DNA of 37,558 bases from Actinomycetota bacterium (GTDB lineage: Bacteria > Actinomycetota > Acidimicrobiia > Spongiisociales > UBA5794). Of the stretch, positions 7,639-14,646 are shown piece after piece. The translations under genes and the position numbers were made by a program. The stretch covers positions 1 to 37,558 of the forward strand of contig JASJXX010000016.1 of NCBI GenBank assembly GCA_030123765.1. The letters are read 5' to 3'. The notes under the pieces were generated by a model that worked only from the letters and a program-made list of their open reading frames with translations, did no database searches and was not told where the DNA came from. The first letter of the stretch is position 1, and each line of letters starts with the position of its first letter.

Positions 7639-8612
7639 GCCTTGAGCTCAGCCAGGTCACGGTCACGTACGACGGAACCCGGATCGTCAAGGACATCGAA
7701 CTCTCGGTGGCAAGCGGAGAGCGTTTCGCCATCATGGGTCCCTCCGGGTCGGGGAAGAGCACCTTGTTGCGCGCCATTGCAGGACTCGCTCCCATCAGCT
7801 CAGGCACGGTGCATATCGATGGTGCAGACGTCTCCTCGGTGCCAGCGCATCGGAGGCGTGTCGGGCTGATGTTCCAGGACTACGCCCTCTTCCCCCACAT
7901 GTCCGTACTCGAGAACGTCGCCTACGGGCTTCGCATGGGGGGTGTGACATCGGCCGAACGAGCAGAACAGAGCCGCACTCTTCTTGATCTCGTCGGTCTC
8001 GGAACATTTGCCGACCGACGGCCGGACACGCTCAGTGGAGGGGAGCGGCAACGAGTCGCCCTCGCTCGTACTCTCGCCCCGTCACCGGCGGTTGTGCTTC
8101 TCGACGAGCCGCTCGGCTCGCTCGACATCTCGCTCAGGGAGTCCTTGCTGGGCGAGACGCGTTCAATTCTCGACTCTCTTGGGGCGACGAGTGTGTACGT
8201 GACCCACGATCGGAGTGAAGCGTTCGCGTTCTGCGATCGTATGGCGATCTTGAACGAGGGGCGAGTCGTCCGACTCGGGGCGCCGGACGAGATCTGGCAT
8301 AATCCGGGATCGGAGTTCGTTGCACGCTCCATCGGCCAGACGAACCTCGTACCGTGCAGAACAATCAACGCCGGGAACCGGGGAGTCTGCTTCGTCCCCC
8401 TCGATGCCGTGCAAGTACACAGCGAAGGCGAGCTGAAAGGTGTTGTGACTTCGACACGTTTCGAGGACGGGAGCCACATCGTCAGCGCCGTTATCGAACC
8501 CGGCGGCGGCGCACTTGAGATGCCGGTTCCTCACCCGATGTCACAGGGGAGAGAGATCAGATTTGACGTCAACCGGGACAAGCTGATTCTGGTGTCAGGT
8601 GACGAGATCTGA
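7635..8612 (+). CDS. thiQ: Thiamine ABC transporter, ATP-binding protein (ThiQ-like)
   Basis: Hydrolyses ATP to drive thiamine import through ThiP. Visible are Walker A GPSGSGKS (residues 35-42), the Q-loop FQDYALFPHMSVLENV, the signature LSGGERQRVALARTL, Walker B VVLLDEPLGSLD, and the switch histidine in YVTHDRSEA. At 325 residues it is about 90 longer than E. coli ThiQ; the extra C-terminal part (from about residue 235) resembles the TOBE-like regulatory domain of PotA/CysA-type ATPases. The start GTG overlaps the thiP stop (GTGA), with AGGTGA just upstream. Its 3' end overlaps the convergent isochorismatase gene by 18 bases. Family similarity alone would allow an iron or polyamine transporter, but the riboswitch and kinase argue for thiamine. 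Confidence 0.9.
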   Translation: MSLELSQVTVTYDGTRIVKDIELSVASGERFAIMGPSGSGKSTLLRAIAGLAPISSGTVHIDGADVSSVPAHRRRVGLMFQDYALFPHMSVLENVAYGLRMGGVTSAERAEQSRTLLDLVGLGTFADRRPDTLSGGERQRVALARTLAPSPAVVLLDEPLGSLDISLRESLLGETRSILDSLGATSVYVTHDRSEAFAFCDRMAILNEGRVVRLGAPDEIWHNPGSEFVARSIGQTNLVPCRTINAGNRGVCFVPLDAVQVHSEGELKGVVTSTRFEDGSHIVSAVIEPGGGALEMPVPHPMSQGREIRFDVNRDKLILVSGDEI

Positions 8613-9152
8613 CGTTCGAACAACTGTGCCGAAATCGGATTCGATCGAGAGCTGGCTGAAACGCGAAATCTCCCGTGCGCGATACACCTTGTGCGTCTCG
8701 GTGACGAAGTCGAACGTGTAGGTCGCATCTCCGACAAAGAGCACTTCATAGCCAAGGTCAGAGGCCATCCGAGCAGTCGTCTCGCAGCAGAGGTTCGTCT
8801 GGATCCCGCAGATGGCCACGCCCGTGATCTTGTACAGCTTCAACCAGGCATCCAGGTTGGGATCACCGTAAAACGCAGAGTGGACGTTCTTGACGACGAG
8901 GAGATCCGGCTTCCCGGAGAGAACGTCCTTGAACTTATTTCCGCTGGCCTTGGGGGCCAGAGGTGAGGACGCCAACGTAGAATCGTGACGAACGTAGACA
9001 AGTGGCCAGCCCTGTTTACGCCAGGCATCGATCAGTAGTCCGATGTTCTCCTCACACTCCGGGTTGTTGCGAGGTCCCCAGTGCTCGTCGTCGTCGAAAC
9101 CCTTCTGCACGTCAACGACGATGAGTGCGGTGCTTCCGTTCCAATCGCTCAC
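8595..9152 (-). CDS. Isochorismatase-like cysteine hydrolase
   Basis: A 185-residue cytoplasmic hydrolase of the isochorismatase/nicotinamidase superfamily. The Asp-Lys-Cys triad can be placed: Asp14 in ALIVVDVQKGF, Lys88 in LLVVKNVHSAF, and Cys122 in GIQTNLCCETTARMA. The substrate cannot be read from the sequence; amide or ureido compounds are typical. Translation most likely begins at GTG 9152, which overlaps the stop of the upstream folate-cyclo-ligase fusion by four bases (GTGA). A longer frame exists upstream, but it lies inside the preceding gene and does not look like this family. Its 3' end runs 18 bases into the end of the convergent thiQ gene. Confidence 0.88.
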   Translation of the reverse strand: MSDWNGSTALIVVDVQKGFDDDEHWGPRNNPECEENIGLLIDAWRKQGWPLVYVRHDSTLASSPLAPKASGNKFKDVLSGKPDLLVVKNVHSAFYGDPNLDAWLKLYKITGVAICGIQTNLCCETTARMASDLGYEVLFVGDATYTFDFVTETHKVYRAREISRFSQLSIESDFGTVVRTSDLVT

Positions 9153-10219
9153 TTCAGCCCCAGATCCGTAACGTCTGCCCAGCGTGCCCCACTGGCCGCA
9201 ATCAGCCGATCGAGAGCGACCGGGTACAGCGTGTCGGGCGTCCCCCCCGCCGACCACACCCAACGGTAGCGTGCGAGATCACCGTCTGCGACAACTTTTA
9301 TCGGAGTGTCCAGACCGAGGCTCGGCGTTCCGCCCGCAACAAAACCGGTCACCCCCCTCACAACGTCGAGCGAGGCGACACGAGCAACACTTCCGCCCAG
9401 GTGATCCGCGAGTTTGGTCTCGCTGATCCGACGATCCCCCGAACAGATCACAAGCACTGGTTCGCCATCGACTTCGAACAGAATGCTCTTGGCGATCTCA
9501 CCGAGCTCGGCACCGACGGCGGCCGCTGCGTCGGCGGAGGTCTTCGTCCCCTCCTCGAAGCGACGCACGTCGGGAGCAACCCCGAGCTCTACCGCCCGAG
9601 CAACAACCCACTGAGCGGCGTCAGGCAGAGGATCCCCTGCTCGCACGACACCGCTCTCAGTCGCTATCCAAGCAACACGCTGGTCATACGACTCGGAGGG
9701 GAGCTCGTTCACCACAAGCGCGTCGACTGTGACCCCGATCCGGATGACTCCCGGAGGCAGATCGGCGAGGAGGGAGTCGTAGTAGCCCTTCCCATGGCCG
9801 AGCCGGTGCCCGGACCGGTCGAAAGCGAGCCCTGGCACGAGCACTACGTCAATGTCGTCCAGAGGGATCTCAGGGGTGCCCCGCGTGGGTTGTTCAAACC
9901 CGAGCCGGTGCTGCTCAAGTCGATCAGGCTCATAGATGTGGAGAGTGAGCGGACCGTTGGAAGGTGTCCTCGTCACGGCAATCTGGCAGTGGCTGAGTTC
10001 GTGGATCGAGCCGAGATCTATCTCACGAGGCATCGCTAGATACGACAAGACGGTGCCGTGGAGCGGCGGCCAGTCCGCGAGGGAGCGCGCGACCCGACCA
10101 GCTGCTGCGAGGCGATCCACCCCACGCGCCCAGCTCCGCAACTCTGCCTTCGTCTTCAACGTCCGTGGCTCCACAGAGAGAACGCTAGACGAATCCCCGA
10201 TCATGTTCTGCAAGCCCAC
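9149..10219 (-). CDS. Fusion of 5-formyltetrahydrofolate cyclo-ligase and YbaK/ProX-type aminoacyl-tRNA deacylase domain
   Basis: The 356-residue product joins two known domains. Residues about 20-195 match 5-formyltetrahydrofolate cyclo-ligase (ATP-dependent conversion of 5-formyl-THF to 5,10-methenyl-THF): KTKAELRSWARG at the start, the MPREIDL strand, and the diagnostic LVPGLAFDRSGHRLGHGKGY (127-146) followed by YDSLL. Residues about 200-350 match the YbaK/ProX family, which hydrolyses mischarged tRNAs: EIAKSILFEVDGEPVLVIC with the conserved Lys, SETKLADHLGG, and VTGFVAGGTPSLG. The frame is continuous with no sign of a join error. The start may be GTG 10219 or ATG 10204; both have weak ribosome sites. 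The downstream isochorismatase gene overlaps it by four bases. Confidence 0.87.
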   Translation of the reverse strand: MGLQNMIGDSSSVLSVEPRTLKTKAELRSWARGVDRLAAAGRVARSLADWPPLHGTVLSYLAMPREIDLGSIHELSHCQIAVTRTPSNGPLTLHIYEPDRLEQHRLGFEQPTRGTPEIPLDDIDVVLVPGLAFDRSGHRLGHGKGYYDSLLADLPPGVIRIGVTVDALVVNELPSESYDQRVAWIATESGVVRAGDPLPDAAQWVVARAVELGVAPDVRRFEEGTKTSADAAAAVGAELGEIAKSILFEVDGEPVLVICSGDRRISETKLADHLGGSVARVASLDVVRGVTGFVAGGTPSLGLDTPIKVVADGDLARYRWVWSAGGTPDTLYPVALDRLIAASGARWADVTDLGLK

Positions 10220-10240
10220 GGAGACAGCGAACGAATCATG

Positions 10241-11422
10241 TCAGAACCGCCGACCGAGTTCGATCGCGAGGTTCCCCCTCTCCCCCACCTCAACGTCGGT
10301 CAGGCCAAGCCACGAGGCGAACGTCACGAGTTCGGTCGCGAGCGCCCGAGCCACGCGTGCGGCGCTGCACCCCTCCTCGCGCCACGCCGATCTCACGAGC
10401 AGTACCCCGCGTTCGCGGTCGGCCTTGAGATCGACCCGACCAACGAGCTCACCATCGACCAGGAGAGGGAGCACGTAGTAGCCGTACACCCTTTGCGGCT
10501 CCGGTACATAGATCTCGATGCGGTAGCGGAATCCGAAGAGCCGCTCTGCCCGCTCGCGGTACCAGGTGACCGGGTCGAACGGGCTCAGGAGCGTCGCGCC
10601 GTCGATCCTGTGTGGCCGCACAGCTTCGACGTCCATGTACACCGGCGCGCTCCACCCGGGAACCTCGACCTCATCGATCTCTCCCCTTGCGACCATCCTG
10701 GCCAGCATCGGAGCAGCGCGCGACGGATGCAGCCTGAAATAGTCGGCAACGTCACCAAGTGTCCCTACGCCAAGATGGCGCACGGCGTCGCGCAGAAGGA
10801 TCCGATGCGCGTCTTCCTTCGATAGCTCAGGTGCTTCGAGGTGATCCCTCTTGATCATGCGTTCGGGGACGTCGTAGAGACGAACGAAGTTTCTGGTTCG
10901 CAGGGCAGCAATGTCGCCCTTCGCGAACAGCACCTCAAGAGCCACCTTCCCCGGCCCGTAACCCCACCATGGTTCGCTCCGCTGGTTCGGCGCGTCGAGC
11001 TCCCGCACGGTGAGCGGTCCACGCTGGCGAACCTGGCCGAGCACCTCTCCGAGCAGTCGGGGGTGCGCATCAAGAAGTTCCTGAGCTCCTCTCCAGATTT
11101 TCGACTCATCCATCCTCCAACGCCACAGCGGGTAACGGTCCACGGGCAGAACCGCCGCAGCGTGGGCCCAGTACTCGAAGTGCTCGCCGCTGGCGTTCAA
11201 CCACGCGTCGAGTGAGGAGCGGTCGTAGGGACCGAGACGCGAGTAGAACGGCATGTAATGCGTCCGGACGCATACGTTGACGGAGTCGAGCTGGACGAGC
11301 CCGATCGTGGCCATTACCCGCCTAAAGTGCCGAACATCGATCCGGCCTGTGGGCCGCACCCCGCCGAACCCTTGGGCGCTGAGCGCGATGCGCCGCGCCG
11401 CGTCGATCGGTATCTTCCTCAT
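10241..11422 (-). CDS. Winged-helix DNA glycosylase, YcaQ/AlkZ family (HTH_42)
   Basis: Members of this family unhook interstrand DNA crosslinks or excise bulky alkylated bases. The 393-residue length and layout fit: tandem winged-helix domains and a C-terminal beta domain. The catalytic QxD motif of the YcaQ subgroup is seen as Gln44-Leu-Asp46 in GLVQLDSVNV; the AlkZ subgroup has QxQ instead. Further family segments are RTHYMPFYSRLGPYD, FEYWAHAAAVLPVDRYPLW, and near the C-terminus LLSPFDPVTWYRERAERLFGF with YYVLPLLVDGELVGRVDLK. It is divergent from the acyltransferase gene with only 15 bases between the starts, so their promoters must overlap one another or the coding ends. The 5-FCL/YbaK fusion gene follows 21 bases after its stop. 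Confidence 0.9.
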   Translation of the reverse strand: MRKIPIDAARRIALSAQGFGGVRPTGRIDVRHFRRVMATIGLVQLDSVNVCVRTHYMPFYSRLGPYDRSSLDAWLNASGEHFEYWAHAAAVLPVDRYPLWRWRMDESKIWRGAQELLDAHPRLLGEVLGQVRQRGPLTVRELDAPNQRSEPWWGYGPGKVALEVLFAKGDIAALRTRNFVRLYDVPERMIKRDHLEAPELSKEDAHRILLRDAVRHLGVGTLGDVADYFRLHPSRAAPMLARMVARGEIDEVEVPGWSAPVYMDVEAVRPHRIDGATLLSPFDPVTWYRERAERLFGFRYRIEIYVPEPQRVYGYYVLPLLVDGELVGRVDLKADRERGVLLVRSAWREEGCSAARVARALATELVTFASWLGLTDVEVGERGNLAIELGRRF

Positions 11423-11437
11423 CCATCCACCTTCTCC

Positions 11438-12229
11438 ATGGCGTCTACGCTACCGATCATGCTCCGCACTACGCTCGCCGGGATCCGAACGTTCATCCTT
11501 CTTCCGCTCTTTCTTCTGCTCACGATGGTATTCGCCGCGTTCATGGTGGCGTACGGCGCTCTGAGGCCTGGTGCACCGGTTCACGACAGGATTCTCAAGG
11601 TGTGGTCCATGCTGTGGTTGAAGATCCCGCCGATGCGTGTCGATATCGAAGGTGTAGACAAGATCGATCCGAACCAACGATACATCGTCGCATCGAATCA
11701 TCTCTCAATGTTCGACATCCCACTGCTGCTTCACACCCTCCCGTTGCACGGCCGATTCCTCGCGAAGAAGGAGGTGTTCCAGATTCCTCTCGTCGCTCAG
11801 GCGATGCGCACGGTCGGCATCATCGAGATCAACCGTGCGGACGGCCGTTCGACGCGCCGGGCCATCAATGAAGGGGTACGCGTCGCGGCGGAACGGGGCT
11901 ATTCGCTGCTCGTCTACACCGAAGGCACGAGAGGTTCCGGTGGTGAGCTCCTTCCTTTCAAGAAGGGAGCGTTCCGCATCGCCATCGACACAGGTCTCCC
12001 GCTGCTCCCGGTAGTGATCGAAGGCACGGAGCGCATCTCCGCACCAGGGTCGAAAGTGTTCTACCGCGGACGCGCTTCCCTGCGTGTTCTCGATCCGATC
12101 GAGACGGCGGGCATGACGAACAAGGAGAACCTCAAAGACCTTGTCACCCAGGTCGAGTCTTTGATGGGCACGACCTACTCTGAGATGCGAGAGTGCGAAA
12201 GCAGAAGACGACTGGCAACTGACGACTAA
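11438..12229 (+). CDS. 1-acyl-sn-glycerol-3-phosphate acyltransferase (PlsC-type)
   Basis: Transfers a fatty acyl chain to lysophosphatidic acid, making phosphatidic acid at the inner face of the membrane. The 263-residue product has a hydrophobic N-terminal anchor (about residues 18-40), the catalytic H(x)4D motif in SNHLSMFD (His88, Asp93), the FLAKKEVFQIP segment, EINRADGRST, and the substrate-binding EGTRGSGGELLPFKKGAF. ATG 11438 gives this length; ATG 11459 would remove seven residues. Neither has a good Shine-Dalgarno sequence, and the 15-base gap to the divergent glycosylase start leaves little leader. Specificity within the PlsC superfamily is inferred from the motifs only. It converges on imuB with 31 bases between stops. 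Confidence 0.9.
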   Translation: MASTLPIMLRTTLAGIRTFILLPLFLLLTMVFAAFMVAYGALRPGAPVHDRILKVWSMLWLKIPPMRVDIEGVDKIDPNQRYIVASNHLSMFDIPLLLHTLPLHGRFLAKKEVFQIPLVAQAMRTVGIIEINRADGRSTRRAINEGVRVAAERGYSLLVYTEGTRGSGGELLPFKKGAFRIAIDTGLPLLPVVIEGTERISAPGSKVFYRGRASLRVLDPIETAGMTNKENLKDLVTQVESLMGTTYSEMRECESRRRLATDD

Positions 12230-12260
12230 CGACCGGTTCGGATCCGGCCTCTGCACTCTC

Positions 12261-13571
12261 TCAATCGTAAACCCCCAACAGATACGTCCTGCCATCTCGC
12301 ACCTCGCAGAGGTACGCGCCGGCCGGGGTAACGATCTGATAACGATCTGACGCCCCCTCCCCCTCCCACCAACGACCCACCTTGCGCCACGGGCCTGCCC
12401 ACGACAGAACAGGTACGCAGGAACTGCGGAGTCGTACCTGGTCTGGTACCCCCTCAATCCACGTGACAGCAAAAGGGATGGGCTCTGGAGGAATGAGCGC
12501 CGGAGCGGGACCGGGTATCCGCCCCGGCCACGGCGCTGTCAGGTCCCGATCTGCTGTATCCGCTTCGTCGCCCCACCGGCTCCAGGACACCTGCTCACCC
12601 GGGTCGCGACCGCCCTGAGGCCTCGCTACGAGCATGTTTTCCCTCCCCGCGATCGTCTGCACCTCCATGAACGCCCGCTGGGTCTCCTCAACCCCTTTGG
12701 CGTCCTCCTCAAGGGCCATCTGGCGCCCGGAACCTGACAGGTCCCCTGGCTCCAATCGCAGCGTGATGAGTCCATCTCTGATCCCCGCTGAGGACCCGTC
12801 GATCCACGATCGAAGCTGCCAACGCACCCGCTCGACGAGGCTGCGCTCAGAGAACGGGTCAGCGCTCCGCCACGTCCGCGAGCGAGCGGTGCCATCAGCG
12901 GCGATGGCAGTGACAATTACCCGATGCGGGGCGATCCTGTACGGGGCAAGGTTCCCCATGAGACGCTGGGCGAGGTTCCGGGCAGCGAACGAAGCCTGCT
13001 CGAAGTCATCGATCGGTGGATCAAAATGCGACTCAACCATCGGGTCTTGAGGGATGCTCCTCGGGCTGGCATCACGGTCGGTACCGCTCGCCCTACGGTG
13101 TGCTTCGAGACCAGGACGCCCGAAGCGGGCGATGACCGCATCACGAGGTAACTCGGCGAGAGCACCCAGGGTGGTAATGCCAAGCCATCGGAACGTCCCA
13201 GCGAGCTCGTCACTCCCGATACTCGACACGTCGAGGCCCGCAAGGAACGCTGCATCATCTCTGACGATGTGGATCGGCTTGGAACGGGTCGTCATTCTCG
13301 CTGCCTGGTAGGAAGCGAATGGCCCCGCTGCAACCCCTATACGACAGTCACCTCCGAATGGATCAAGCTCTCTCTCAATCTCCTCACAGAGTGCCTCTTC
13401 ACCTCCGTAGTACTCGACTGCGCCAGCTATCGGCACGAAGTACGTGCCCGGTTCCGAGATCTCTACCCGCGGGACGAGAGACTCGATCGCCCGTGCTGGT
13501 TTATCCTGCGACAACCAGGGATGTCTGAGTGCCCACGTGGGATACCACACGCAGATCGTTCGTTCCATCAT
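12261..13571 (-). CDS. imuB: ImuB-like catalytically degenerate Y-family DNA polymerase
   Basis: In mycobacteria and other bacteria ImuB is an inactive Y-family polymerase that links the error-prone polymerase DnaE2 to the beta clamp during SOS mutagenesis. This 436-residue protein has the Y-family layout, but the acidic catalytic residues are absent: the first motif reads ICVWYPTWALRHPWL where active enzymes have DxDxFFA, and the SxDE region reads GAVEYYGGEEAL. The helix-hairpin-helix part (FRWLGITTLGALAELP) and little-finger region follow. The C-terminus ends in SDRYQIVTPAGAYLCEVRDG, as in other ImuB proteins. It starts 71 bases inside the end of the imuA-like gene, so coupling is likely. 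No dnaE2 gene lies in this window. Confidence 0.85.
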   Translation of the reverse strand: MMERTICVWYPTWALRHPWLSQDKPARAIESLVPRVEISEPGTYFVPIAGAVEYYGGEEALCEEIERELDPFGGDCRIGVAAGPFASYQAARMTTRSKPIHIVRDDAAFLAGLDVSSIGSDELAGTFRWLGITTLGALAELPRDAVIARFGRPGLEAHRRASGTDRDASPRSIPQDPMVESHFDPPIDDFEQASFAARNLAQRLMGNLAPYRIAPHRVIVTAIAADGTARSRTWRSADPFSERSLVERVRWQLRSWIDGSSAGIRDGLITLRLEPGDLSGSGRQMALEEDAKGVEETQRAFMEVQTIAGRENMLVARPQGGRDPGEQVSWSRWGDEADTADRDLTAPWPGRIPGPAPALIPPEPIPFAVTWIEGVPDQVRLRSSCVPVLSWAGPWRKVGRWWEGEGASDRYQIVTPAGAYLCEVRDGRTYLLGVYD

Positions 13572-14160
13572 CCTCCACTTCGATCATCCGCCACATCCCC
13601 CCGGTTGCCCTCCCCGACACCTCGAACAACGTTCGACGAAACATCAGGCTCCCGTGACCGGCCTCGGTGCCCTCCCACAGGACCTCGCGGGCTTTGAGGT
13701 ACAGGTGTGCAACCCCGCTCGGGAGCTCTCCTGTGATGGGACGGAGCACCAGCGGAGTCCGCTTGATCCTCGCCTTTGCCGCAAGCCTGTACAGCGCCTG
13801 ATCCCTGACCCCTGCCGGCACCTCGGCGTACACACCTCGGGCGCCATCAAGGAGGATCGCAACGATTCTTCCCCACGCCACGAGGTCACTGCTGCGAACA
13901 ATGACGAGTCGGTCGTGAGGTATCCCCATCTCCCATGCTGCCAACGGGCTCGCCCAGCCACGCACGTCGAGGTACGCAAGGGGTCCATGTGCCGCATAGG
14001 GGGCCAGGAGGGAGAGGCCGATGCGGGTGAGGCCCGAACCGGGGATCCCTTTCAACCCGGCGATCTGCCCGGGAGCGAGTGACAACAGATCCTTGACCTG
14101 TGCAAAGTCCCGCTGGTGGTAGGTCGATGAATCGACCATGCGTTGAAGGGTGGCCGCCAC
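13501..14160 (-). CDS. ImuA-like RecA-fold protein of the SOS mutagenesis cassette
   Basis: A 219-residue protein encoded directly before imuB, in the position of ImuA or ImuA' in mutasome operons. LSLAPGQIAGLKGIPGSGLTR carries a degenerate P-loop-like GIPGSGLT without the usual Lys, followed by RecA-like strands (GPLAYLDVRGW, RLVIVRSSDLVAWGRIVAILLDG, TPLVLRPI). ATP binding is therefore doubtful, as in other ImuA' proteins. GTG 14160 is preceded by AGGAG with a 7-base spacer, far better than the longer GTG start at 14187. The gene lies behind a LexA box. Identification rests on the partner gene, the operator and the fold pattern rather than on a strongly conserved motif. Confidence 0.75.
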   Translation of the reverse strand: MAATLQRMVDSSTYHQRDFAQVKDLLSLAPGQIAGLKGIPGSGLTRIGLSLLAPYAAHGPLAYLDVRGWASPLAAWEMGIPHDRLVIVRSSDLVAWGRIVAILLDGARGVYAEVPAGVRDQALYRLAAKARIKRTPLVLRPITGELPSGVAHLYLKAREVLWEGTEAGHGSLMFRRTLFEVSGRATGGMWRMIEVEDDGTNDLRVVSHVGTQTSLVVAG

Positions 14161-14213
14161 CGCTGGTCTCCTCTCGAGCGTCCTCACCAGCGTGTGCTCT
14201 CCGCTGGAAGGTC

Positions 14214-14242
14214 ACAATAGTCGAACGTGTGTTCGACTGCAA
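14214..14242 (-). promoter_or_regulatory. Predicted SOS-regulated promoter of the imuA-like/imuB operon
   Basis: On the minus strand TTGCAG (14237-14242) and TATTGT (14214-14219) are separated by 17 bases. The LexA box occupies almost the whole spacer, so repressor binding would directly block RNA polymerase. The predicted transcript start is about 50 bases before the GTG of the imuA-like gene. Confidence 0.65.
14221..14236. promoter_or_regulatory. LexA operator (SOS box)
   Basis: TCGAACGTGTGTTCGA is an inverted repeat with the core CGAAC-N4-GTTCG, the consensus for LexA in actinobacteria and Bacillus-type organisms. It lies upstream of DNA-damage mutagenesis genes, the expected target. It is the only full match to this pattern I noticed in intergenic DNA of the window. 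Confidence 0.9.
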
Positions 14243-14356
14243 GTGTGGGGGCTGACAGCAGTGGCCGAAGGCTGAGAGCTTAACCTCTCTACCCACACCT
14301 GGTCCCCCGGTGTACTCTGGTCGTAGAGCTCTTCGGCTAGCAAAGGAGCATCGAAC

Positions 14357-14560
14357 GTGTCAGTAGCGAAGGTGATCGAGATCACATCTACTTCCCCCGG
14401 GTCCTTCGAGGACGCCATCCGAAAAGGCATCGCCAAGGCGAACCAATCCATCACCGGAATTCGGGGAGCCTGGATCTCCGAACACAAAGTTGAGATCGCC
14501 GAGGACGGAACGATCGATCACTTCCGTGTCGATATGAAATTGACGTTCGTCCTCGAGTAA
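14357..14560 (+). CDS. Dodecin family flavin-binding protein
   Basis: Dodecins assemble into hollow 12-subunit spheres that bind flavins, thought to buffer free flavin and limit photodamage. This 67-residue protein is the usual size and has the pattern MSVAKVIEITSTSPGSFEDA, the helix AIRKGIAKANQSI, the strand with the flavin-stacking Trp (GAWISEHKVEI, Trp39) and the last strand FRVDMKLTFVLE. The position that is Gln in halophilic and mycobacterial dodecins (YQV or FQV) is Arg here, a variation I believe also occurs in other bacterial members. The start is GTG 14357 with AGGAG eight bases upstream. It stands alone, divergent from imuA and convergent with pnp. Confidence 0.92.
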   Translation: MSVAKVIEITSTSPGSFEDAIRKGIAKANQSITGIRGAWISEHKVEIAEDGTIDHFRVDMKLTFVLE

Positions 14561-14592
14561 CGGCGCGCCGCCACCTCCAATACCCAAAACGA

Positions 14593-14624
14593 GAGGAGGC
14601 CCCGGATCGCTCCAGGGCCTCTTC
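14593..14624. terminator. Shared hairpin terminator between dodecin and pnp genes
   Basis: GAGGAGGCCC (14593-14602) can pair with GGGCCTCTTC (14615-14624), one G-T pair included, around a 12-base loop. Read from the minus strand the stem is followed by CGTTTTG, a modest U-run suited to ending pnp transcription. The plus-strand side has no clear U-run, so it would end dodecin transcription less efficiently. Confidence 0.7.
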
Positions 14625-14646
14625 GCTGATCTGCTTCGGAAGCTCG

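Noticed and set aside
9125-10039. Open frame of about 304 codons on the plus strand opposite the 5-FCL/YbaK fusion
   Set aside because: The minus strand carries two conserved domains with clear motifs; the plus frame has none.
12230-12260. Possible terminator between plsC-type gene and imuB (CCGG repeats)
   Set aside because: Only a 4-base stem without a U-run; not enough to support a terminator.
12329-12350. Tandem 11-base repeat (TAACGATCTGA twice)
   Set aside because: Lies within the imuB coding region in frame and encodes ordinary sequence near the conserved C-terminus; probably chance.
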